The translations under genes and the position numbers were made by a program. The notes under the pieces were generated by a model, which did not search any database, had not been told where the DNA came from, and saw only the letters and a program-made list of their open reading frames with translations. Below, piece after piece: positions 1-9,818 of a stretch of DNA of 60,000 nt. Position 1 is the first letter of the stretch. Each line of letters starts with the position of its first letter. Source of the DNA: Strigamia acuminata (lineage: Eukaryota > Arthropoda > Chilopoda > Geophilomorpha > Linotaeniidae); assembly GCA_949358305.1 (NCBI GenBank), contig OX442315.1:10134427-10194426 (forward strand), given 5' to 3'.

Positions 1-521
1 ATAAAATAACACTTGCACACTGTAAACTCACTGTAACCAAAGGAAGATTTTTTTTGTCCACAATTTTCACCGATTTTTTTCTATCGAATTTGTTAGTATG
101 CCATTTGCCATCAAGAAGGAAACAATTATGTGCAATTCTTCATCAATGGCCAAAGATGTGCGCTTATTGTATCACAAAATTCATTTCTCAACTGATGTTG
201 AAAAAAAATGTGCATGTCGACGTCGCTGTTAAATATTGACTTACAAACTTACTGCATTTAATGTACCAGAAAAAAATGAGCCCCCTTTCCTCATCGCAAT
301 GTTCAACATGGTTGTGACGGTTATAAAACCGTATTATCCAATGTTCACACTAGGTGGCGCTGTTTATCTAACGCGCGCAGTTTAAACTCGATAAAGTTAC
401 GAGTTATTTGTTTTTTAAAAAAATTTAATATAATTAATTTTAATTTTTTAACATATATAAAATAACAAACATCAACTTTACTGCTAAAAATAAATAAAAA
501 ATTAAAGTAAAAATTTTCGAA
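1..521. other. No gene recognised
   Basis: AT-rich sequence with short open frames only. None has a recognisable domain, a convincing start context or splice signals. I see no gene here. Confidence 0.5.
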
Positions 522-589
522 GACAACAGGATTTGAACCTGTATAAAAAGATTCCTGGTGCATTGCCTTAACCACTGGGCCCCCGCAAC
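522..589 (-). repeat. tRNA-like sequence (SINE head or tRNA pseudogene)
   Basis: Read on the minus strand this begins GTTGCGGGGGCCCAGTGGTT, close to the start of a serine-type tRNA with box A, and ends with GGTTCAAATCC, a good box B. The acceptor ends do not pair well and no clear anticodon arm forms, so it is not a working tRNA. It is followed on the minus strand by AT-rich sequence, as expected for a tRNA-derived SINE. A decayed tRNA gene is the alternative. Confidence 0.5.
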
Positions 590-2344
590 ACACTATTGTT
601 ACCTTCAAGCAGGCAGTCATGTTGGTGAACAAAGTTGTAATGTCATATGTCATGTGATATCAAATTACCTGGATTCCAGAGTAAGGTTTGAACAGGCTAA
701 TCACCAAGTGTAGTGCTACACTTGACCTTTTTACTCAAAAAATCAAAAAATGGTGTTTCAACACACAGTAAGGAATCCTGTGTGTTGTAACTGTTTGTAA
801 CAATATGAGAGAGAGGTGCATTTTAATATGAGAAAAATAGATTGTTTAGGTCATGTGAATGTTTTATTTACAAACAATTTTAACAATTGTGGATTACACT
901 CTCTTGCGGTCTCCTTGTTAGACAGAGAGAATAGCTTAATTTTCGCCTTCGACGAGTCAACATCTCCAGTCTTAACTGAGAGATTTCCTAGTGCGATTTA
1001 TGTTGCGTATTAGCGCATATGGCCATTGTGCAGCCCAAATTCTCATGGTTGGCTATCTATCCGCTACATTTATTATTTGCCCATTATTTGCGTATAATTT
1101 ACTGGAGAAACGGCGTATTCGACGGTCTTAATTCTTCCGTACATTTTATGCCACGACTGTGACTTCCTCCTCAGCCTAGACATTTTGAATTGCATGTCGT
1201 CTCAATTGCATGTTCATTTCATTATCGACGGTTCGACGACGTTGTCTGCGGTTCGGTACCTGTTTGCGCGTTCACCCAACGTTTGCGCGTATCCAGGTGA
1301 GGAAATATACTCTTCGTAAGTACGCCTAGCGAATGACGACATTTTCCCTTAGTGAAGAGCGATATTTTGGTCTCAATTCGAAATATCAACGTTCGCCATT
1401 TTGTGCGGCGCCCGAATTGATATCCTGCACCCATAAAAATACAGATTTCACGAATAGACGCTGTCTTAACCTAGCTACCACCCCCGGCAAAGTTTTAAGA
1501 GTTGCGGCGCCTGCGAACCTAAATTTTCTGGTTATTACAAACCCTGGAAATTCCCAAATTTCCGAAACTATTGTTGAAAAGTCGAACACGACGTGACAGT
1601 TTGTTAATATTGTCTGTTTTTTATTTACCTTTATTGTTTCAAATAAAATATATGTAAAACGTGTAGGAGGGGTTTCAAGTTTGAATGTATTTGGGAAATT
1701 TGGATTTTCAGGTGAACTGAAAAAAATCTGAAACAAAATATAAAAGCGATTCACACTGAAAACTTGCCAATTGCAATTGTCCTTACATTTGAAACGTCTG
1801 GTTTGCAAATGTTATCAGCTTCGATTACACCAAGAATAACTATCAACATTGTTTTATACCTTTGAAGCACTAACAAGTTTGAAAAAATAATTTTGAAATG
1901 GAATTGAATGATTCATTTCAAGGGTAATTACCAAATAAATATTTCATGCAAACACCATCCGTGTAGTTTAATGTGGTCATGTTATTGGTACAAATTTCAA
2001 AAATAATATTCTGAAAAATTTATATAATACAGTGGAATAAGAATTAGATGTGTAGGGGCTCGTGGTTTTTCTCGTGGAACTACAACTGTGCAACAGTGTT
2101 TTATGGTTATGTGATTCTTCCAGACCGACTTATATACTACAAAATCTAACCGTAGCCAAGACGTAACAATGGGGAACGTGTTTGAAACGTAGGGGGTTGT
2201 ATAAATAATTCTTGGGGGTTCGTTTACAAATAAATGGGGGTTAATTGGTTGGGGGAAAAATACAATAGTAGGGGATATTACAGTTAGGGGGCCCTTTAGT
2301 TTACTTGGGGGAGTTTGGATGGGGGGAAAATTAAAATTAAATTT
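590..2344. other. No gene recognised
   Basis: About 1.75 kb with only short, unconvincing open frames on both strands. A G-run-rich stretch lies at about 2050-2330 (repeated GGGGG runs every 20-40 bases). No splice-supported exon or known domain is visible. Confidence 0.4.
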
Positions 2345-2660
2345 GTATGTACAACCTTGGACATAAAAATCGTCCCAGTCCAGTTTGAAGCTCACCGCAG
2401 AATGAGCGTTTTCGGCTGTATCCACCAGGTAGTGCAAAAACTTACTGATAAGTTGTGACAAATTGACATTTAAATGATGTCTCACAATCATCTAAGCCCA
2501 TGACGTGAAGGTGATTGAGTTACATCATTTAAATGTCAATTTATCACAACTTAACAGTGAGTTTTTGCACTACCTGGTGGCTACAGCTAAAAATATGCTC
2601 ATTCTGCAGGTGAGCTTCAAGCTGGACTGGGACGATTTATATGACCAAGGCTATACATCT
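2345..2660. repeat. Imperfect inverted repeat (hairpin of about 150-bp arms)
   Basis: The reverse complement of 2345-2490 matches 2505-2660 at roughly 85 percent by eye. Both arms carry the block ACATCATTTAAATGTCAATT and a later block GACTGGGACGATTT. The spacer is only about 15 bp. Both arms are open in the same reading (peptides sharing HHLNVNLSQL and SFKLDW), so the duplicated sequence may once have been an exon. It could also be a foldback transposon. No host gene is identified. Confidence 0.75.
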
Positions 2661-2759
2661 GCCTTAAATAAACGCCGGGGGGGTTTAAAAGTTTCATACT
2701 AAACAGTACTGTTTTGTCAATTTTTGTTTACATTGGATACAATAATTTTATTTTTGCAG

Positions 2760-2883
2760 ATAGGCCAAAACTTAAATTATTTGTTCTTAACGCATCTGGA
2801 CTGTACACACAAATTGTGTATGGAATAAGGAAGATTTTTTATTCTGGACCCATTCAATGTAATTTTTTTTCCGATAATTATTG
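2760..2883 (+). pseudogene. Possible exon remnant interrupted by an LTR element
   Basis: A polypyrimidine tract and acceptor (TATTTTTGCAG) precede an open stretch reading RPKLKLFVLNASGLYTQ and onward. The frame runs into the LTR element at 2884 and resumes for about 19 codons after its right end at 5131 before a stop. I do not recognise the protein. It may be an orphan exon or chance. Confidence 0.2.
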
Positions 2884-3138
2884 TGTGGAGTTTTCGGGTT
2901 TTGACGGGCGATAACGATCGCCAGGGGGCGGGCGGACATACACAAATATGTCCAATAGACGTTTTTGGGGATAAACAGCCAATTGGGAACTGTTCCTTAT
3001 GGTCAGCCAATCAGGGCTGACCAGCAAGATATTTAAAGAGGAAATCTTGTTAATAAAATCACTTTGAATTTAACTAAGCTTGTAGTCATGTCTTGGTAAT
3101 TTTCGAGTCAGCTAGTCTCAGCTTTGAGATAGTTTACA
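2884..3138 (+). repeat. 5' LTR of the 2.24-kb element
   Basis: Begins TG and ends CA and contains GATATTTAAAG (TATA-like) followed by AATAAAAT (polyadenylation-like). It is about 95 percent identical to 4874-5127 by eye. Confidence 0.9.
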
Positions 3139-3455
3139 TCAGAAGTGGGATAGATGAATTTTATGCGACTGGACGAATAAGTAGATGAATAAGCAAGACG
3201 AAAACGAAATTCGGGCTAACAAATAGCACGTGGACGGTTTGGGAAATTAGAGACAATTCGCTGGAACAACACGCGTTACGAGGGTTAGCCGAGTTACGAA
3301 ACAAAGAATAGAAGAAAAACGAGAAGAAGAGGGAGAAGATGATTTGTTTGGCGACGGAAGCAGAGTTCGGGTTAACAATTAGCACGTGGACAGTTTGGAA
3401 AACGAGAGACGATTCGCTAGAACAAACACGTGTTACGAAGGTTAGCCGAATTACG

Positions 3456-3776
3456 ATGGCCGGAACAAAGACAAGTTTACTAGAAGAGAAGATGCGACGA
3501 GGAGAAATTCTAACAGTTAGCGAATGGACGAAGTACGTAGAAGAAAACGTAAAACCAACAGCGAACAGCGTGTTTAGTGCGGATCAAATGACGCAGATGA
3601 TGCAGATACTGAAGATGATGAAAACGATAGAGAACGAACCGAAAGAAGTGAAGAACGCGCCAAAATTACCGCGATTTGTGCGCAAAACCAAGAAAAAGCA
3701 AGTGACGGTGCCGGTAATCAACAACGAACCAAGGGAAATCGCGATGAACGAGGTCGACACGAAGGCAAATCGGTGA
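3456..3776 (+). CDS. Small internal ORF of the 2.24-kb LTR element (gag-like candidate)
   Basis: An ATG-started 106-codon frame beginning MAGTKTSLLEEKMRRGEILT. It is helical in character, with repeated Met-Gln in the middle (QMTQMMQILKMMK) and a basic segment near the end (RKTKKK). It ends in TGA overlapping by 4 nt the next frame, which lies in the -1 register, so the two could be joined by a frameshift into one protein. I recognise no family. By position it would be the Gag-like N-terminus. Confidence 0.45.
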   Translation: MAGTKTSLLEEKMRRGEILTVSEWTKYVEENVKPTANSVFSADQMTQMMQILKMMKTIENEPKEVKNAPKLPRFVRKTKKKQVTVPVINNEPREIAMNEVDTKANR

Positions 3777-4894
3777 CAGCGGAAGAGACGGGAGATGCGA
3801 TTGGATCGAATCAGAGCAAAGACGCGATCGAGACGAGTCGAGAGGAAATTGCGATCGAGACAAGTCGAAATGAAGATGCGATTGGATCGGACCGAAACGA
3901 AGACGCGTACGAGACGTTTCGAGGGAAAGACGTGACAAATCAAGTCAAAGATGCGACCGAGACGGATCGAAACGAAGAATTGGGCGGTGAATTAAATGGC
4001 GATAACGAAGACGAGATGATCCGAAACGGCGACGGTGATATAGTTGAGGACGAGAGTGGCGACAATCTCGATGAAGAGAGCGAAGTAAATCCGGATGTGA
4101 ACAAGGAAAATCGAGATGCGAGTTCGAACGAATTTGATGCGAATCAAGGCGAAGTTGATACGAAGTCGGAGGAGTTGGATGCGCAACCAAACAAACTTAT
4201 CGTCGAAAAGGGGGAGTTTTGTGCGAATCAGATCCGAGATGAAGAGGCAAGCAAAACGCAAAACGAATTTGTCGCGGGGTTAGATGAACTTGACGGGGAC
4301 GAAATTAAATTTGACGCGAACGATGCGTTGGACGAGCTTCTGCTGGGCAGAGAAGCGCGACACGAGACGTTAAAGAACGAAGAAGAGAGCGACAGAAAGG
4401 GATGCGATTTTCAAGCCAAAGAAGACGGCACAAATACCAAAGCATTTGAAGCGAATCTTGGTGCAAAGTTAGAAGAGAGTAGTGCGAGATTGGATGGAGT
4501 CGACGCAGATAAAATTGACGCAAGTCTACAGATTGCTAAGGCGGGAATCGATACGAGATCAAACGACGATGAAGGCAAAAGCGACGACAATAAACACGAA
4601 GACGATCTAGATAAAGGCGATGACGAGCACGACAATCAAAACGAGAATCGAAACGAAGCTGAGATGATTCGAGACGGGAGGAAAGAGCGCAGACGACGAA
4701 GAAATATAAAAACAAATTGGCTCACAAAACGAAGGAACGCGATCACGATGCAGAGCAATGTGGGCAGGCTCAGCAGATTGTATCGGGAGACATTACGAAG
4801 ACGACACGATGTCGAGAGCAGACGAAATGATAAAGCGTCAACGAGGGCGCCGACATTTAGTCAGATGACCGAGTGTGGAGTTTTTGGGTTTTGA
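3773..4894 (+). CDS. Acidic 373-codon protein of the 2.24-kb LTR element
   Basis: A long open frame of very unusual composition. About 290 residues are dominated by Asp, Glu and Asn, with loose internal repeats (DAIETSR, EIAIETSR, DAIGSDR). A strongly basic tail follows (GRKERRRRRNIK), and the last codons run into the right LTR. There is no ATG at its start, which supports expression by frameshift from the upstream frame or as a trapped non-Met fragment. An acidic body with a basic tail is compatible with a structural or nucleic-acid-binding product. I do not recognise a family. Confidence 0.45.
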   Translation: MTAEETGDAIGSNQSKDAIETSREEIAIETSRNEDAIGSDRNEDAYETFRGKDVTNQVKDATETDRNEELGGELNGDNEDEMIRNGDGDIVEDESGDNLDEESEVNPDVNKENRDASSNEFDANQGEVDTKSEELDAQPNKLIVEKGEFCANQIRDEEASKTQNEFVAGLDELDGDEIKFDANDALDELLLGREARHETLKNEEESDRKGCDFQAKEDGTNTKAFEANLGAKLEESSARLDGVDADKIDASLQIAKAGIDTRSNDDEGKSDDNKHEDDLDKGDDEHDNQNENRNEAEMIRDGRKERRRRRNIKTNWLTKRRNAITMQSNVGRLSRLYRETLRRRHDVESRRNDKASTRAPTFSQMTECGVFGF

Positions 4895-5127
4895 CGGGCA
4901 ATAACGATCGCCAGGGGGCGGGCGGACATACCAAATATGTCCAAAATACGTTTTTGGGGATAAACAGCCAATCGGGGGCTGTTCCTTGTGGTCAGCCAAT
5001 CAGGGCTGACCAGCGAGATATTTAAAGAGGAAATCTTGTTAATAAAATCACTTTGAATTTAACTAAGCTTGTAGTCGTGTCTTGGTAATTTTCGGGTCAG
5101 CTTGTCTCAGCTTTGAGATAGTTTACA
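4874..5127 (+). repeat. 3' LTR of the 2.24-kb element
   Basis: Direct repeat of 2884-3138, followed immediately by the ATTG target duplication. Confidence 0.9.
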
Positions 5128-5174
5128 ATTGGTTTTTCAGTAAATGTAAAAATCCTACTCGGTGCACTTGACCT

Positions 5175-5717
5175 TTAATTATTTCTGAAAGTAAATGACT
5201 CACATTTAGATGGAAATATCTGACGATCGATCAGTTCAGTTTGAAATTCTTTACTCCAAAGTGTATCTACGTTGATTTCATTGAAATGTATGAGATCGTA
5301 AGCATCCACTTCACACTTGGTTGAATTTATCTTCAGATAACGATTGAAATAGAGTTTCTTATTGTAATTGAGTTCTTCACTGTGTGGCCCTGAACAAAGA
5401 ATGATGTTTGGAAATGTAACAACTGCAGGTTCTTCAATCTTGACTGTTTTCTGAATGGGTCCTGATAAGTATCTGCTTATTCGATTTTGCAGAATATAAC
5501 AAGAGAATAAAGTGCACATCAAATAAATTGCATAAATCCATTTGGCTTTGCTCTCTGCTTTTTCCATTTCGATTTTCCGAGCAAACATTTTGAATTTTGT
5601 TTTGTGATCGTTGAAGTGGTTTTTAAATTTATTAATGACGGAGCTGTTTTTCCGTCTTATATTTCTTTTTGCGCAACCAATAAGGCAATCAAATAGAGAA
5701 AGTAGGGAAAAACGCAA
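5175..5717 (-). CDS. DEG/ENaC-family sodium channel, N-terminal exon (partial)
   Basis: Degenerin/epithelial sodium channels are trimeric cation channels of the plasma membrane with two membrane spans and a large Cys-rich outer domain. This minus-strand frame carries the N-terminal part: a basic cytoplasmic segment, TM1 (KWIYAIYLMCTLFSCYIL), then the family signature after TM1 (RISRYL, then TFPNIILCS). It aligns with the complete channel at 41766-44275 through R-I-x-x-Y-L, E-P and T-F-P-x-x-x-L-C-S. A methionine at 5588 just before TM1 is the safest internal start; the true start may lie in an upstream exon. The likely splice donor is GTGAGT near 5210-5205. No later exons are found toward lower coordinates, where the 2.24-kb LTR element and the hairpin lie, so the gene may be a fragment. 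Confidence 0.8.
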   Translation of the reverse strand: MRFSLLSLFDCLIGCAKRNIRRKNSSVINKFKNHFNDHKTKFKMFARKIEMEKAESKAKWIYAIYLMCTLFSCYILQNRISRYLSGPIQKTVKIEEPAVVTFPNIILCSGPHSEELNYNKKLYFNRYLKINSTKCEVDAYDLIHFNEINVDTLWSKEFQTELIDRQIFPSKCESFTFRNN

Positions 5718-6451
5718 CCATAGACCAAGATTCTCACCAAAGTCACACAGTAGACCTACTGTATAATGTTATAGAGCCATCTTTCTTGAAACACAGTAAT
5801 GTATTGATCAGTTAAATATAAATTCCACTGAACTTGGTCTACACTTTTTTCATCTACTTGGAAATCATAAACTTAATTTTCACAGCTTCTTGTGCAGTTG
5901 CAGTCATTAGTTGGCATTAGTCCTACTATTCTCTTCTTGTGTTGTACAAACAAGTGAGCTGTAGCTTGTGAATTGTTGCAGGGATTGTTGCATTGTTTCA
6001 GAAATGAATATGGAATGCTAATAGTTAAAAATGAGTATAACACTAATTGTTGTTTTTTTTAAATTAAAAGGTTTTCAGAGTTTAAATAATTTTTGACTTA
6101 GAGGCTACAGTAAGTTTGTAACCTGATGAGAGGTTTATTACATTTTTGATCTAAAGACTATGAGTGTGTTTGATATTCTGATTTTTGAACACCATGTGTC
6201 ATTTTACTATGTAGAGAATAGTTTTACTTAAATATGCACAAGCCTTACGGTAGTTCTGTACGAATGAGGAAAGATGGAACTGTACATGATGTCAACAACC
6301 ATCAACTTTCAACAACAACACATGTAGGATAGTTTGTTAAACAACATTGCTTTATATTATGTGACCGTCAGGCCACCTAGGTGACCTGCGGCACTGCCAC
6401 ACATTACCATACGGCCCCAAAGGTCAACCCCTCTGTGGGTAATTGACCTAG
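5718..6451. other. No gene recognised
   Basis: AT-rich sequence with no open frame worth reporting. It would be the upstream region of the minus-strand DEG/ENaC exon and an intron side of the possible exon that follows. Confidence 0.4.
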
Positions 6452-6691
6452 CCCGGGGAGGAGGGAGTGGAGTGGTGTGGTGAGGAGAGGAGTGGAGGAG
6501 GGAGAGTGCTGCTGGACACAGACTGCAAAGGTCGTGTCTGGAGTGGCTCCCGAGAGGAGAAGGTGTTCGTCTGGGAGGGACGAGAAGTGTCCCAGTTTGA
6601 CTCTGTACTCCTCACCATTCATCACGATGATACTCAATACAGCGGCGGAGCCCGTTGTGCAGCCTCCATGAGTGGACGCGTGGGTCGTAGG
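6452..6691 (+). CDS. Possible internal exon of a WD-repeat-like protein
   Basis: The plus-strand reading contains GRVWSGSREEKVFVWEG, which has the spacing of a WD40 blade (GxVWSGSxExxVxVW). The exon is bounded by an acceptor (TTGACCTAG) and a consensus donor (CGTAG followed by GTAAGT). GC content is well above the surroundings. No flanking exon of the same protein is seen. The minus strand is also open over 300 nt here (6404-6703), so the strand is not certain. I cannot name the gene. Confidence 0.3.
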
Positions 6692-7888
6692 TAAGTACGA
6701 CACAAATGTTTAGCCGAACCGACCATGTCACCCATTGGGTTCCCACCCAGTGTGTGACGGGTCGGTTGCCGGTGCGGCATGCCCTCGTGGCACCACCGCA
6801 GCGGGTGACGGGATTCCCCATACCCCTAGACAACGCAATAAAGGCCAACCAACCAATATTGTGGGTTTCTCCGTCATTTTACGTGAAGTATGCGTTCCTA
6901 CCTAGTGTTCTCAGTCCCCTGACTACACTGGAGAGACCATAGCAGTCACAATTGAGGGCCCTGTCCTGGATTTAAGCTTGAATAAATTTTTTTTCCCTGC
7001 CATTTGGTTTTGCTTTCTGTGCTAACCCTTTGTTACATTGTGGTTGCCGCTTGTTTCATTTTTTTTTGTTGCAGGTTGTTTTACTCTTTGTTTCAGATTG
7101 TTGGTACATTTTTGCTTTACTTTTTTTTGGCGGGGGTCAATTGTATTGTTTTTCATTTTCTTATTTTTTGGATTATGGGTTAAATATTTTTCTTTGAGAC
7201 TGAGGAATTTGAGGGTATTTTGTCTTTCACTTTGGGTCGCAATTTAGGGACTTAGTTGTGAGGGCTGGGTGCTTTTTCATTTGAAAGTCTTGGAATTGTA
7301 TTTTTCTCTGTGCTGTTGTGGTTGGGGCTCTGGAATTTATTTTCAGACGCACTGCAACCAACCAAAGCATTTTGATGTTTGTTCCTCTAATTAGCTTGGG
7401 GAGTCTTGTTCTCTGCCTCAGGCAGCTACAGGAATAGACACCATTGTGTATCTTCTTTTGTGTTCTCCACCCCTTGTACTTAATTGAACTGTGGTGACCT
7501 TGTTTGAATTTTTATTTTCACTGTTTGTTTAATTTCTGTGCCGGGTTGGGAAACATTTGTTTCTTCTGCCACATTTTTTTCTTTTGTTTTGGCTGGGTAA
7601 TGCTCAAGTCTTGGGTTAATTTGTGCAATTTTGTATTATTTTTTGGTTTATTTTTCTTTTGTGTTTGGTCTGGTTAGGACTGGATTGAGTTTTTTTTTTT
7701 TATTCATCTCATGAAGGTAATGTCCAGCCAGCACATTAGTTCAATTACCAATTTTTATTTTGTTTTGTTTGGTGTTTTTCTTCGTGTGTTTGGCTTGGCT
7801 TGGGTCTGACCTCGTTAGTTCCTTAAATTAGCCTGGGGGACAAGGGTCGGCCAGCACACAAGTTGGACACCCCCTTATGTTGATTTTA
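6692..7888. other. T/G-rich non-coding region, left side of the 9.4-kb insertion
   Basis: The plus strand is unusually rich in T runs and TTTG/TTTTG words from 6960 onward, with no credible coding frame. It was contiguous with 17313 onward before the 9.4-kb element inserted. It probably belongs to the leader or LTR of the older gypsy element whose gag starts at 19349. A high-GC stretch at 6720-6830 has locally self-complementary words (CCCATTGGG, CCCACCCAGTG). Confidence 0.35.
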
Positions 7889-9798
7889 TGACGGTTTACA
7901 ATGGCTATAAATGCCTATTTTCTATCAAGAAAGCGCTGTTGCGCCAATATGATGGTATTTTTACAATATTCTGTGTAAAACTGATAAATGTCTAGAATAA
8001 AGTCATTTATGATGTTTCAAATACAAAGATGTTCGTTTATTAAGAATAAACACTAATTTCCACATGATACTAAAGTATCACGGCATAATTACGAAGATTC
8101 GTCTGCTAAAACCCGCATTTGTCAATGCTCCATATTGCCACTAGATGGCGCGATCGCAATTAGCGATAAATTCGAATACGAACTTGAAAACCTCATGATT
8201 AAATATAAACGTATATTTAATCAAGTGAATAAATTGTGTTAAATATTAATATAAATATATATTAAGTATCTGACATTGTTAAATACAATGTAACTTCCAT
8301 TTCTGCGGGACAGAATGTTTAGCGATCAATCGGTCAACCGATCAATCTGATTGGTGGAACCCATTTCCGGTCCTGGGTATCCAGTTCCGGTTGTAACAAG
8401 GATTAGCATAATTTGCATAAATGCTCCTCCGTATCCACTTCCGGTGATACGGGATTGGAGGGATTCGTGGAACCCATGTTCCAATTGGATGACTGGATTA
8501 ATCCTTAAATCCAGTCAGGTTATATAAACCCAAACAATCGGCCATTCCGCAGCTCTGTTTGATTATTTCTGTTTGGTATTGTTACTTAAGAAGTATGATT
8601 CGTTGTTCACGTAAAAAACCTTTTGGTTCTTTGTTGATTTATTCGCAAAGAACCGTTGCATGATTCTACAGAATCATGCCACCGCCGGCAATTGAAGTCG
8701 AAGTGCTGGGATTATTATGTTGCATAAATGTTACAGTCTACGGTTGCGACGCCGAAGGAGAACCCGCCGTTGTGCAATTCAGTATCCTCCGGACAGGACC
8801 AAGTTGTCTTTTTCGGTATGAACGTATTCCGTTACCACGAGTAGCATCGGTATTGTTGAGAATCGGTTCCTTCACCTGATGGTGCCAAAGCAGTCTGTTT
8901 TACAGTAACCACGAGTAGCACCAAGTGTTTGGCAAGCTGATTCTCATGGTATTCGATGCCAAAGCAGTCGGTCTATTATTAGTACCGCGAGAGATAAAAC
9001 TGCTGTGCGGAGCCGCGAGCTATCGACCCCTGTGTACGTGGTACCGTCAACCACTCGATGGACGACCGTGCTGCGACGCCGGGGACGCTTGATACCGTTC
9101 TGCATGGCAAGGCGTATATTCTAATCGATGGCAATTGTGTGTTGCGACGGGAAGCTTAATCTTCATTTTATTTATAACAGAAAAACTTAAACTCGACAAC
9201 CAGTTGGACCAAAATCAAGTCAGAAGACTTAATCTCATATTGAACTCAATATAACCGATAAGTTGACGACAACTTATTCCCGAAATATCTAAATAAGAAT
9301 TCACAACGATATGAATTAAATATAATTCATAAGTGGAATATTGATAAGTAAATGAATACATTTACTTACACCAATATCCTCCCAAAGTTGTGGCGGTGCA
9401 GACAAAGTCAACCGCAATGCTCAGATCATTCGATTTATCGACGTGCGATAGTTTACACAGCGAACCAAGGAAACCAGCGAAGCCGTATCGGACTCCAGGA
9501 CACAGCCATCCGGCTTAAGATGACATCTATAATCAGGTCGAGCGATGGGGAAACCGCTCCCATATTCCAGACCCGTAGTGATATTATTCTAGGGCCAGTT
9601 GGCCAATTCTTTGTATAGTTTAATAGCTGATTTAACTTGCCAAATGTCGGCATTAGTCCTATGTATAATTTAGCTCATCCATATTGTTTGCCAACAATAA
9701 ACTGTCTTGTATTTATCTCGTATTGTATTCACTGTTTATTTATTGCGATCTCTTCCCGGTACCATTGTTAAATGGGAGTTGTGGTCGTCACCGTCACA
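7889..9798 (+). repeat. 5' LTR of the 9.4-kb element (1,910 bp)
   Basis: An unusually long LTR with TG and CA ends. It holds a TATA box (8521), repeated TTCCGGT words upstream of it, a short palindrome GATTCTACAGAATC (8661), and a 67-aa frame starting at 8676 (MPPPAIEVEVLGLL) of unknown meaning. The words CCACGAGTAGCA and GCCAAAGCAGTC each occur twice downstream of that frame. Confidence 0.9.
8521..8527 (+). promoter_or_regulatory. TATA box in the LTR
   Basis: TATATAA, in GC-balanced DNA, about 30 bp upstream of CATTCCGCAGCTCTG where transcription of the element could begin. The same site recurs in the right LTR at 16035. Confidence 0.6.
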
Positions 9799-9800
9799 CG

Positions 9801-9818
9801 TGGAGGTCCCACCGAGAT
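9801..9818 (+). other. Primer binding site, tRNA-Gln type (copy 1)
   Basis: TGGAGGTCCCACCGAGAT is complementary to the 3' end of a glutamine tRNA including CCA. It lies two bases from the LTR end, where minus-strand DNA synthesis is primed. Confidence 0.75.

Larger units (their letters stand above)
2884..5127 (+). mobile_element. Non-autonomous LTR retrotransposon, 2.24 kb, complete
   Basis: Two direct repeats of about 255 bp (2884-3138 and 4874-5127) begin TGTGGAG and end TTTACA. They are flanked by a 4-bp target duplication ATTG (2880-2883 and 5128-5131). The interior carries two overlapping open frames and no protease, reverse transcriptase or integrase, so it must be moved by another element. 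The sequence after the left LTR (TCAGAAGTGGGAT) is not a primer site I can assign. There is no clear polypurine tract before the right LTR. A tandem copy of about 100 bp lies at the 5' end of the interior (about 3175-3300 and 3345-3455). It lies beside the minus-strand DEG/ENaC exon. Confidence 0.9.

Noticed and set aside
522-589. Functional tRNA-Ser gene
   Set aside because: Box A and B are good but the acceptor stem does not pair and no proper anticodon arm can be drawn.
8676-8879. 67-codon frame present in both long LTRs as a duplicated gene
   Set aside because: The two copies are the same because the LTRs are the same; a function cannot be inferred from the duplication.
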